Source: Emydura subglobosa (taxonomy: Eukaryota > Chordata > Testudines > Chelidae). Taken from it: a stretch of 64,000 nt of DNA. The stretch lies in contig ML679962.1 in NCBI GenBank assembly GCA_007922225.1, positions 33,897,563 through 33,961,562 on the forward strand, written 5' to 3'. The translations under genes and the position numbers were made by a program. Every line of letters begins with the position of its first letter. Position 1 is the stretch's first letter. Below the pieces are notes generated by a model. That model was not told where the DNA came from and did no database searches. It worked only from the letters and a program-made list of their open reading frames with translations. Of the stretch, positions 11,225-23,100 are shown piece after piece.

Positions 11225-12780
11225 TTTCAGAGCAACGTATGTTGCTTGTAAGGTACTTCTGTGTGAAAAGACTAACGGGGAACCAAATACAAATTGTGGA
11301 ACAAAAGATAAAGTGGTGGCGGCTTGTAGATAATGAAGTTAATCTGAGACTGAAGGATGAGGTTCTGTGGAGATTGGCCAATGGCCAAACCAACCATGAT
11401 TATACCAATGAGACTTTGGGGGAAAAATATCCAAATGCATTACAGCTTGGCCATAGAGAGCATGTGTACTAACAAAAGAAGGAAAATGTCATGGCAAGGC
11501 AACGTGGTGGCGGTCCAGTGATGTGCAGGAGGCAGTGGAGGAGGTGGAGGAAAGGTTTAAGTGATGGCAGAAAACGAGAATGGTGGAAAGTTATAAGGAG
11601 TGCAAGCTGGTAAAGAAAATGGCAAAAAGAGTGGTTTCAGAAGCTAATGGTCAGGCATTTAAAGCCTTATGCACAAGGCTACTCAAGAAGAAGGGGGAGA
11701 AAGGAATCTACAGATTAGCTAAGCTTAGGCAAAGAAGCACAGAGGATTTGGAAGCTGTGAAGCGTATGACAGAGCGCCTAGAGAATTGTTACGGTGATGC
11801 CTGTGGTCGCGCAGTCTGCCGGAGAGACATGTTCAGACTATCATGGATACGTACGAGGCTAGCGTGACGGCAGTGAGAAGGAGCTGTGACTACAGAGACT
11901 CATTTCATTGTAAGGATAGCTCTACATCACGGATCAGCCTTCAGGTCATTCCTATTTGTGATTGTACTGGACATATTGATGCAAGAGATTAGGAGAGAGG
12001 CTGCGTGGAGTGTGCTTTCTGCCAGTTTACATTATGTTGTGCTGTGAAGATAAATATGAACTGGAAAAGGACCCAGAACTGTGGAAGGCTGCGTTAGAAG
12101 AATGGCTGACAAATCAGCTGACAGAAGGCTGAAATCAGCTGACAAAAGGCTAAATACACGCGATGCTTCATTGAGAGGGTCAATGAGAAGTCAGTAAAAC
12201 AGGCTAGGATGGCGTTAAAGTCTGTGCAACAATTTGAATGCCTCGGTTGAGGCATGATGGGGACGTGGACGTGGATGTTAGCAGCCGCATGGAGAGCGCT
12301 TGGTGTAAATGGAGGGAGTTGACGGGAATTCTCTGCAGTGGAACATGCCAAGTAAACTAAAGAGCAAAGTGTGTAAGATCATGATTAGGCCAGCCATGAT
12401 GTCTGGGTCAGAATGATTGATTGCCAATGAGGAAGCGAGACCAACCGCTATTTCACACTGCCAAAATGAGAATGCTGAGGTGGATGAGAGCTACCCAATG
12501 AAACGGTACCAGCCATGATGCAACTAGCCCCCATCCCGGAAAAGCCGAGGGCATATCGACTGACATGGCTGGGTCACGTGAGATGATGAGATGTGGGGTA
12601 TGATGGCCAAAGAGTTCAAGAGCTAGTAGTCAAGGGACAAAGACCATGAGGAAGACCTAGAAAATGGTGGTTGAGATGCTGAAGGAGGACATGAAGAAAG
12701 TTGGTGTCAGGTGAGACGACACATTTGACAAGAATGCTTAGAGACGAAGATCGAGCGGCTGACCTTCATTGATTGGACCA
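11225..12780 (+). mobile_element. Decayed RTE/BovB-type LINE, dead reverse transcriptase
   Basis: Reading all forward frames gives the ordered landmarks of RTE polyproteins: KIKWWRL after the endonuclease, ATWW-SSDVQEAVEE and KTRMVESYKECK, KMAKRVVSEANGQAFKALCT, KGEKGIYRLAKLRQRSTEDL, then EIREEAAWSVL...VVLC near 12000-12045, an ILC/PAM-SGSE-like segment near 12390-12420, MRMLRWMRA, LTWLGHV and a basic C-terminus near 12640-12700. Frames shift and stop repeatedly. At about 12019-12033, where RTE enzymes carry FADD, this copy reads SASLHY, so the catalytic aspartates are lost. It is shorter than a full element, and some parts are deleted. Confidence 0.8.
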
Positions 12781-14048
12781 AGTGAAGGCAAAGAAGAAGA
12801 AAGGCAAGCCAGTGCTACTGTCAGACTGGTACTACAGCAAGTCAGCCAAGAGGGCTAGCTGAGTTGTGCTAAAGTAGGTTGATTAACTCTATAACGTAAA
12901 CAACAGTAATAGGGCTAAATCTTGGTCTGAATGAAATAAGTAGTTTTACTACTGACATCAGTGGGATCAGGCTTGACCCATAAAGGGCAAACAGAGTTTT
13001 AAGTGAATGGGAGTAAAAATAGTAAAGTATGCAACTGAGTGCTTGAGAAACACTGAGATAAAACATGGGTGATGTTTACTGCCAGAAAAGGGATTAGAGT
13101 AAGAAATGATCAATATGCCAGGGAGGTAGTAAAATGTGATAAATGTCAGGCAGCCAAGAGAATAATCCCTTAAATGAGAGTTTTAGAAAAGAAACATAGA
13201 TTTAAGCTTACCTATCAAAAAGTGCAAAGACTTAATGGCATATAGATGTTTACAATTGTTTTTCATATTTACACTATCAAGGACATATGGAGTAACATTT
13301 ATTTCTAGCACCTTCAATCAGTGTACTGTGTGTTTTTTATTTTTAGCTAACATTCCATTTATACATTGTGGAATAGTATTCTAATGAACACAGTCCCTTC
13401 TTTGTTTTCTCTCTTTCTCTCTCTCTGACTTGTATAAAATTCTGCTGCGGTGCTGTATGCAGTCTTGGTATGCTAAAGATGGCTTATAGCAGTTTTTACT
13501 ATTTAATTTTAGAAATCTAATCATCGTGCATCAGAACCATAATCTTTCTAATGTGTTTTGTGCAAACAGCCTGGCTGACTGCAGAGTTTTATTGGCTTTG
13601 GGCGTACGTTCATTTTTCCAGAATTAAGGAACGTGACATTATAAAATGCCCTGTATATTTCACAACACACCATTCTCTGACACCTGTGCTACTAACATGA
13701 ACATGCAGCCTACTGTGTTGGGAAGTACCAGGGGATGCTGCAGAGGAGGAAAATATAACTGCAACTTACTTAAAAAACAAACAAAAAAACATGCTGAATG
13801 TCCCCTATGTCCTGCTGAGTAGTGTCATTAGCACATCCTGACATGTCATCTTTAACATAATTGATACACCTGATAGTTACTGCTGAATTATGGCCTTTGA
13901 TCTCTTTGATGAATGAAGAAATGGAGTAATACTGTATTCTTAGGTGTGACCTTTTAAATATTTAATGTAGTGCAGTAGTGATAAGCCTCCCTTTTGGTAC
14001 ACAGCTAATGGATGCATTTTGCTGTTTTGTTGTTGCTGTTTTTGCTAG
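12781..14048. other. Non-genic AT-rich stretch before the first MCF2 exon
   Basis: No coding exon recognised before 14049. Contains a short TC run near 13407-13426 and otherwise unique-looking sequence. Confidence 0.5.
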
Positions 14049-14117
14049 AAACTGCAGTTCCCATCTATGCAAAGGACATCAGTGACGCTTTGAGGAAAAA
14101 GTTTGTTTTTCTTTCTG
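14049..14117 (+). CDS. MCF2: MCF2 long-form exon: start of the Sec14/CRAL-TRIO domain
   Basis: The first MCF2 exon found in the window (69 bp). It enters with two bases of a split codon and leaves with one base. It reads [20 protein letters not shown], then LSG across the junction, resembling the MPLY-DI-ELRK-F-ISG segment of MCF2L-type Sec14 domains. The acceptor is TTTGCTAG and the donor GTGAGT. Because it starts in mid-codon, at least one more coding exon lies upstream. I could not identify one in 1-14048, so the long-form start may be far upstream. Confidence 0.85.
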
Positions 14118-17100
14118 GTGAGTATGGTAAATTTTCCCATGTTCTCTGTGTAAAGTAATTAAATTGATTGCATGAACCTATGCAAAATGATACTATACGT
14201 AGGAGATTGCTCATCAGGTAATCTCCAGTGCCGCTATAAGTGTTGTTAATAAAACATTGTGGAAGTTTGAAAGACCGTCTTAGGTTTCTTTTTCAAGCCA
14301 TGCTATAAAATATTCGACTCTTCGTTAAAGGATTAACAAGTATGCTGCTTTGAAATGTAGTATTTTTCTATAGGCTTGTGGCCAGTTTACAAGTATTAAC
14401 CCTTTTATTCCTGACTTCTTTGCTGTCACATCCAAAGTATACCACATAGAGATTAAGGGAGACATGTGGTTTTAAAAAAAACCCCAGTGTCTAATAGTTT
14501 TGATCATTCTAACTCTTAATGTGGGAAATGTGCAGATGAAACCCAAGGTAGAATTTGGCTCATAATACTGAAATGTTGTAGGGGCCAATCCCCAGGTCCT
14601 TTCTTAGTTTTTCACCTGGTCCTTCCTGAGGAAAGTTCCTACCTGAAGATAGTTGCTCTAGAAAATTGTGTCTGATTTTCAAAAGTGATCTAGGCACTTT
14701 GGGTACATTGATGTTGGAATAAAAGACCGCAGCTGGGGCTGGGACTGCCCTGGGCTTGTGGGGCTTGGGCTCCAGGCCTACACGTTGCCGTTCAGACCCT
14801 CCTCCCTCACTGGGTCCCAGAGCTTGGGCTCCAGCCTGAGCCTGAATGTCTACACAGCAATTTTACAGCCCCACAGCCCAAGTCCCGCTGACCCCGGCAA
14901 GCCACAGGTGCTCAATTACTGTGTTAGACATACCCTCGGAAGCTTAAGGGTAACATTTTCAGAACGGCCTAAAGACCAGATTGTTTAAGGTAATTAGGTG
15001 CCTGCTGGGATTTTCAAAAGCACCTAGGCCCCTATCTGCACTTTAAGGCACTTAAATACCTTTAAAAATTGGACCTTATGTGACTTAGGACCCCAAATCT
15101 CATTGGCTCCCAAGTGTCACTCAGAAAACGGGAGCTGGGGGCTTTTGAACATCATACCTGAGATCTATAGAATTTATTAGCAAATGACGATCTTCCTGCA
15201 GAATTTTTGAAAATTCTCTCCCTGTGTAGGCTGCTTGTCTCTCTCCCCACTCCAGGAAGGATGGACACCCTGCCTAGATCAGGTCCTTTCCCTCAGGGCT
15301 TCGTGTATTGGAGGCACCAACAATCTTTCACAAAAGCCCAAGAGTAAGCCGTTCAACACAGATCCAACGGTTAAATAGTTTCCTTGACCCAGGCCATCCT
15401 TGCCAGATCCTCCCTGCTTCTGGCAGGTCTTCCCCAGTCTTCCTACAGGCCATCTGCCTTGGAGTCACCCTGCCCCACTGCCTACCACAGGAATCAGCCT
15501 GCTTCCTGTAGCCCTCCACCTCAGCTGATCTCTTTATAGGAATCACCGAACCCTTTCCTGGTAGATCTGATAATCCGCTCTACCTGGCCCCAACGCTTGT
15601 TCTTAAAAGTGGTGCAGAATCATGCTGGCTGGCCTCTGACCTTCACAGGAGCAGACCACCCTGTTACACCCTGCTATATGGAATTCCATAGGATGGTTCC
15701 CAAACCTTATGGAAAGCGTATGATTTTCTCGTCAGTTTAAGGATCCTGGAAAACATGGAGCTTTTGGATTGGGTCATCCAAGATTTTCTCTCCAACACTT
15801 CCATGTAGCAGTACAGAGCTGTATGTTCTCACCAGCATGTGTCAATAACACCTTGTTGGTACTGCAATAAGGATACATCGCAATGACAAAATCCTGCCCT
15901 GTGTTGCACAGGTGCAAAGATGAAATAGGAGGATGAAAGATGCCAGGATTCTCTCCTCCCCATCCCCACAGCACACTCTGAAAGCAACTGGGGAGGAGTT
16001 CATCAACGCAGGCTCATGACATTGGGGTATAATGCCAGTGTTGGCAGCAGAGGTTAGGATGAGCCTCCGTGCCCCAAATCACCCTTTTTGATATTTGTAA
16101 GATGTGTTTGGAACCGTTAATATGGGCAGAACCTGCTTTACTTCCTTATCCCTACCCTCAAATCTACAAGGCTCAAAAGGGAACTGGTAGGATTAGTCTG
16201 TAGATGTTCATAGAATCATAGAAGATGAAGGAACCTCAGGAGGTCATCTACTCCAACCCCCCTGCTCAAAGCAGGACCAACCCCAACTAGACCAGCCAGG
16301 GCTTTGTCAAGCTGGGCCTTAAAAACCTCTAAAGATGGAGATTCCACCACCTCCTTAGATAACCCATGTTAAAAATATGGGTCTTACTTATAAGGGGCCT
16401 ATTTGACTAGCCATGTGTTTTAAATTGTGTACATAGGGGTGTTTGGCATGGTTTCTAGACAAACTGTATAGAAAAGCACTGTTCTGTTACTTGTAGGTGG
16501 CCGAGGAAAAGAGAATGGTTGGATCATCACATTTCCTGAAAACTCCCATTTCAATGACGTGTCTGAGGAGGTTCTAACGAAAGTCTTAACATACTTAACT
16601 TCAGTCCCAAGGTATGGTGCTGCCTTCTGCTTTTGTGCTTCGTTGGTGGAGGCTCTGATCTGTTCTGGTATTGGGCATGTGAACTGTGGTACAAGTTCAC
16701 CATTGTGAATGAAGATAGTTTGAGAGAGAGAAAATGACCCAAAAGATCTCATGATGTTGAGCCGTAGTGTTCCATTGGTATTTCTTATACCAAGAACTGC
16801 CACCAATAATAAAAAGTAGATTTTTGTCCCTATGGGTTGCCAGGCGGCTGGTTTCATAAACCTACTGATGAAAATGATGAATGGAACCACTATACTTAAC
16901 TTTAGATGGGTGTCAGCACTCAAAAATGATATGCCACTGGTGAGTCATTTGGGTTATATTTTGCGCATGCAAGGGGAGAGTATATTAATTTGGAAAAAAG
17001 AGAAATACACGCAGAGAAGTAAAATAACTAAAGGAACAAAGCCATTTGGTTTAGTACCTTTCCAGATCATTCCCTAGCTCTCCTGGTGCTGTGCTGCGTT

Positions 17101-20100
17101 TTCTAGTACTGTTTTTCTCTAGCAATGTTTATTAGTGGATGGTCTACCAGTCTCACAAGGTAGTTATACTAGGGTTAATTGATCTGAACAATTTCATGCT
17201 CTGTAGACGGGGTGAAGTTACCTGGTATGCTTAATCTCTTTTTAAACAAATATCACCTGTTTTGGCAAACGACTTGCTGCAGAGTGAAGACAGCTGGCTG
17301 GAAAAGTGCTTAGTGTTTTCTCACAAACTCAAAGAAAGAGTCACTGGGCTCTTGTGCCCTATTTAATTCTTGAGTGACTTGTACTCCTCATCTACCCTCA
17401 TCAGAGTTGTGCTGACAGCAGAGCAAACTCCCAGTGCAGCTAGGTTGTAGGCAGTGTTGTTATAGCTGCGTTGATCCCAGGATATTAGATGGCACCAGCT
17501 GGCCACCAAGAGAAGGGATATGCTAGCACAGCCTTCCCAGTGGATCTGGTACATGCAAACAGAACCTTGCAGTGTCTGGCTGTGAAGCAGCCTCTGCAAG
17601 TTGATTTGGAGGCTCCATTTCCATCTCTAGTCATTTCTTTTCTCTTGTTTCCCTTACTTGCCTCTTCCTCCTGCTTTATCTCCCACTCAATTCCTCTCTT
17701 CTTCTCATTGCCTCCCCTTCATATCCTTTCACCTCCTCCTCCCTTCTCCTGTATTTCTTCCTCTTCTCTCTCAAACTTTGCTCAGGTTTTTCTGTCTTCA
17801 CTTCACACATTGCCAGGCAGCTTCGTAACAGGCGATGGTTGAAACTTGGCATTCATGGGAATCATGTCACGGCAAGATGTTTTTTCTGGGTCTGTTGACA
17901 GTAGCTGTAATGCTTCTCTGGTGGGGATGGGGTGTTGCATGTGACTTTATGAGTCCACTACCCATACCTTGTTGATTTCTGCAGGACTGTATGCTGAATG
18001 CAACATCTGCCGTCCTCTACTATTATTGCAAATACATACAAGGTTATAAAATTACATTGAATATTCTGTATTTTTAACCTATTCCATATGAAGCCGTATT
18101 GAAATCAATGAGGACTATCTGACTGATAAAGATTCAGACATAAAGCTGGCATTTTATTTGTAGTGACTCATACGACCTGTTTCTCTAATCTTCCTGTGAT
18201 TTGAAAGCCACTTTTGATTTTTGACTTTAATAATCTGATGCTTTGTATCCCTCTGGAATCTAAAACTTTGTGATGCACGGGTGCAGGGAAAGGAGCAGCT
18301 ATGTAGCACACGGATGAGAGCCTTAATGCTGTAGATGATCCTGCAGACAGACCTGCCTGTGCAGTGCCCCTATTGATTACAATAGGCAGAGATCTGCCCC
18401 TACAAAGCCAGTTGAAGGATCAGGGCCCCGGACTTGGTCCATAAATCCTGTGAGGAGATAATGATGGGCTTTTCCCAGAGCCCCACATAGAGTTAGTTGC
18501 AGGTGCATAACATCCTGACCCTTCTTATTGTCAGATCACACATTTGACCTTTGGACTGGCACGTACTTCTCAAAGTACACACACAGCTCCTCTCACTGCA
18601 CTTCAAGAAGCAAGTATCTGCAAACCTAAAAGAGCTAAATTTCTGATATATTAGTGGTATTGATAGGGGGATCGAGTAACCTTTCAGCTATACCGTTTGT
18701 GGACCTGTACATTGTGGATATTCGCTGTAACTAGTTCTCTCCTTAATAGTCTTTACTATTTTGGGAGACAGATTTCATCAGTTTCAGTTCTTGTGAAAGT
18801 GAGTGGAATACATATGCCTGGCCAGGATAGGGGGTTGGGTATATGGGTGTCGTAAGTATTTCTTCACCCAGCAGGGTGAGTGCAGAGAGGGAATGCTATC
18901 CTGTAGTCAGAGGTAATGGGTGTAGGCATTGACAGTATGTAAGAGACTTAAGCATGTGTATGCTGTGTGTTGCATCATCCCCAGCTAGAACAGACTGAAA
19001 ATAGGAGTTAAATAGAGTTGCTACCATAATAATTTCTCTTTTCGAATACATAGTACAGTCAAGATAAAGCAGCAAAATGAAGTCAGTACAGCTGCCTTCT
19101 GAGTTGTGTATAAAAGTAACTAATATGACTGCTCTTTGCTTACATGGAGGTTGACCTCATTTATGCATGAAGATGTGCTCGCAGGGAAGAGCTGTCTGGA
19201 TACACTAGTAATAAGGGGAGGGAGGAAAGGATGTAAAACAATAACCTTGATTATACAGACTACATGTATTTCATTTCAGAATTCCTGTTCAGTAAAATAA
19301 GATAAGATAAGTATATTCTCTGGTTGCTAACCCATGCTGAAGCCTATGCCACCATATCTACGCTGTTATTGTTACCCATGCTAGCTAGATTAATGCTAAT
19401 GCAGGTATGCCCACCCACCTTGTAGAACAGACATACACTTAAAGGGTAGTAACCAGATTCCTTGATATGGTTGCACTTGTATCATAGGCGGTAACTTGCC
19501 TGAAGACTTCTGTCATTCCCAAGCATGTAGAACTACAATAGTGCTCAGTTATCTATTAGGGCTGGGATTTTTCAAAGGAATTTAAGGAAGTTCTTAGGTT
19601 CCTTTGCAAATTCCAGCTCCAAAGTAATGTGGCTTTGTAAGGAACTTTCCAAACTGCACCCATGGTCCCCTCAAGTGCAAATGAAATTGCCGTTGAATAG
19701 GAGCAACTTTGCGTGTTTCTGCTGTCAAACTTGCTATCATATAATAACGAGGTAGGTTTGTTGAGTTTCTTTCTGGAACCAACTGTAGAAAACAGTTTCA
19801 AATGGAATTTTAGTGTTTATGAAGGTGCCAGATATATTGTGTTCTGGGTATTTTTGATAACTTTGTTTTTCTGGGACTTCAATGGCTTGCTCTCAAAATG
19901 TTACTAGCTATGTGGTCTTCTCTTATCTTGTAGGCAATATGAATCTGACACAAAATTTATCCTAATCCTGGATAGAAGATTGGATACGTGGATGTCTGTC
20001 AAAATTACTCTCCAGAGGATAGCAGTAAGCCCTTCTTATTGTTAAATGTTTTGGTAAGGTATTAAGTCATCATGTACATTGTTTCAGATTTTGAAAACAT

Positions 20101-23100
20101 CAGTAGCCCAGACCTGTGAACTAGTCTCTCTTACAAGATATTTCTATGGCCCTTTTCACCATAGTAAATGCAAATATTATTTTGTATCTAATTTGTATGC
20201 ATATATAAGCTGTTTGAGCATCCACTTGATTATTTGCCTATGCTCCTGCAGATTAGTCACACAGCTGTGTACACATTATTGTACCCTGCTTGGGGGGTTT
20301 GATATTTAGACCATCCATTTCTGCACATATTCTACACGTAGGTTCTAGTTTTTAGCAGCAGATGATTATTTTACCCTTAATTGGGCAATTTACTGCAAAA
20401 TACAAAAAATACTGCAAATATTTACTGCAAAATAGCCTTCAGAATAGTTCTCTCCCTCCCCCCCTAATTTTTATATATAAAAAAAATCAGGAAAAAAACT
20501 ATTTTGATGGTTATGTGTGTGTGCAGGTATATGACTGTAGACGGTATTCAAAATGGTACAGGGATTGGGACCCAGCCCTCACTGCAGACACATCTTAGTC
20601 CTGCATGGATCAGCCTCACAAACAGCTACTGAGAATGTCTAGTAACTGCCACACGCTGTTCTGGATGGTCTCGATTCTTCCAGCTGACTGCCCTGCCCTG
20701 CTCTCTGTGAGTGGGCAGACACAATATCCAGCTAAGATCCATGTTTCCTTCCCATTGCGTCTCTTCTTCTCTGGAGAAACAAAGTCAAATGCTGCCATAT
20801 AAAGCATGTGGGTACAGATATATGCACATAAAATGTCTTTTTTAATTAACGAGAACAGATGTACCATCAGATGCTGAACATATCTCACAAGTAACACTTT
20901 TTTCCTCCACTAGCCAACAGTACGTGGTCTTTTGCAAAATTAAAATGTGGTCTAAAAGTGCTACGTTGGTGTATATAAAAATTCCCTTTTATAATGAATG
21001 GAGGCTGTACTAGAGAGCTGGCAGTGAGAGGCCAGATATAAACTGATCTTGCTACAATGGAAGGTGAAAAGAAATGTTCTGAAAATGTCACAATCATCAT
21101 CGTGGTCTCCTCCAGTAATACGAAGAGGCACTTCAGATGAAGAGCTGGATACGCAAACCCAGCTGACAGAGAATGAGGCAAAGACACTTTATCAAGAAGG
21201 GAGTGTATAAATTAGGCCACTTTGTACCGAAGTCTCATTGGGCTGGCTGATTCTCTGTCAGGTCAGATCTTAAGCATGAACAAGTGTTCAACCATTGGCT
21301 ATTGCAGAACATGGCATTAAGGACATTTTTGCTGATAGGCACCCAGTGGAAGTAATTGTATTTTTGAATAGTTACAGTCAGTCACGACTGTCAGAGTCCA
21401 GTCCAGTTGTCTTCACACAGGCAACGCTCGCATTGATCCCCATGAGAGCTTTTTCTGGTTCAGAACTGGGCCTTGAATGGCATTCTCCATTTAAATAGCT
21501 TGAAACCAGTTTTTTGGAATGAGAGCTATATTGGCCTGTCCTGATTTAGCTTTCACCAAAGTTCCTGTCCGTTTCCATTTAATTTTAAATGATAAGTGAG
21601 CATCTGATCTCACAAGACACACACTGCATATTAACTTCTGCATCCACAGTCAGACCTCGTTTTCTCACTGTGTAGCCGAGCATTTAAGGCAGTGCTGTGC
21701 GCAAACAACACAGAGACACCCCATGCGAGTAAGAATGAACGACACAAAAATCCATATGCACAAAGTCTTAAGACTTTGGAGTCCTGCCTGTGAAAAGACT
21801 GTAGGATCAGACCTTAAGATGCCTCTCTCAGGCCGGCCCATGCAAACAAGCTAACTAGTTTTAAGATGGAGCGTGATAAATTTCTGAATGGGATTATGTG
21901 ATGGTGTTGCCTGTGATAGCAGGGGACTGAACTTCATGACCCTGGAGGCCCTTTCCAACCTTATGGTCTATGTTCCTATGGTAATACCTCACTACCCTTT
22001 GCTTTGTGTTGGGGGGGAGAAGCAGAGGAAGAGTAGAGACTTGATTACAGTCATAATATTGGACCTGACCAAAGTTTGGATTCAGACATTTTTCTGTTCT
22101 CGGATATGCTGGAGTAAATAACTACCATATAAGTTGCATTCAAAACACACAGGGCCTGCAGTGTGCAAAAATCTGGCTGCGTTTGCAGACCTATCCAGGT
22201 ACAGAGGGAGGAGGTGGAGGAGGTAATATCTTTTAGAGGACCACCTCCTGTTGGTAAGAGAGAGAAGCTTTTGAGTTTCCACAGAGCTTTTATTCAGGTC
22301 TGTGTCTAACTGCATATTTGCAGACATGTTGTATGCGGTGCTGTTATAGATCTGTTGGTCCCAGAGTATTAGAAAAGGTGGATGAGATATCTTTTATTGA
22401 ACCAATTTCTGTTGGTGAGAGAGAGACAAGCCTTCAAACTTACTGCGCAGAGCTCTGCGACCTAGGGTGACCAGATGTCTGGATTTTATAGGGACAGTCC
22501 TGATATGCAGGGCTTTTTCTTATTGCCAAGAAGGCTAACAGCATACTGGGTTGCATTAATAGGAGCATTGCCAGCAGATCGAGGGAAGTGATTATTCCCC
22601 TCTATTTGGCACTGATGAGGCCACATTTGGAGTATTGCATCCAGTTTTGGGCCCCCCACTAAAGAAAGGATGTGGACAAATTGGAGAGAGTCCAGTGGAG
22701 GGCAACAAAAATGATTAGGGGGCTGGAGCACATGACTTATGAGGAGAGGCTGAGGGAACTAGGTTTGTTTAAGTCTGCAGAAGAGAAGAAATGAGGGGGA
22801 GGGAGATTTGATAGCAGCCTTTAACTACCTGAAGGGGGGCTCCAGGGAGGATGGCCGATGACAGAACAAGGAGCAATGGTCTCAAGTTGCAGTGGGGCAG
22901 GTCTAGGTTGGATATTAGGAAAACCTTCTTCACTAGGCGGGTGGTGAAGCACAGGGATGGGTTACCGAGGGAGGTGGTGGAATCTCCATCCTTAGAGGTT
23001 TTTAAACTGCGGCTTGATAAAGCCCTGGCTGGGATGATTTAGTTGGGGTTGGCCCTGCTTTGAGCAGGGGGTTGGACTAGATACCTCCTGAGCTCCCTTC

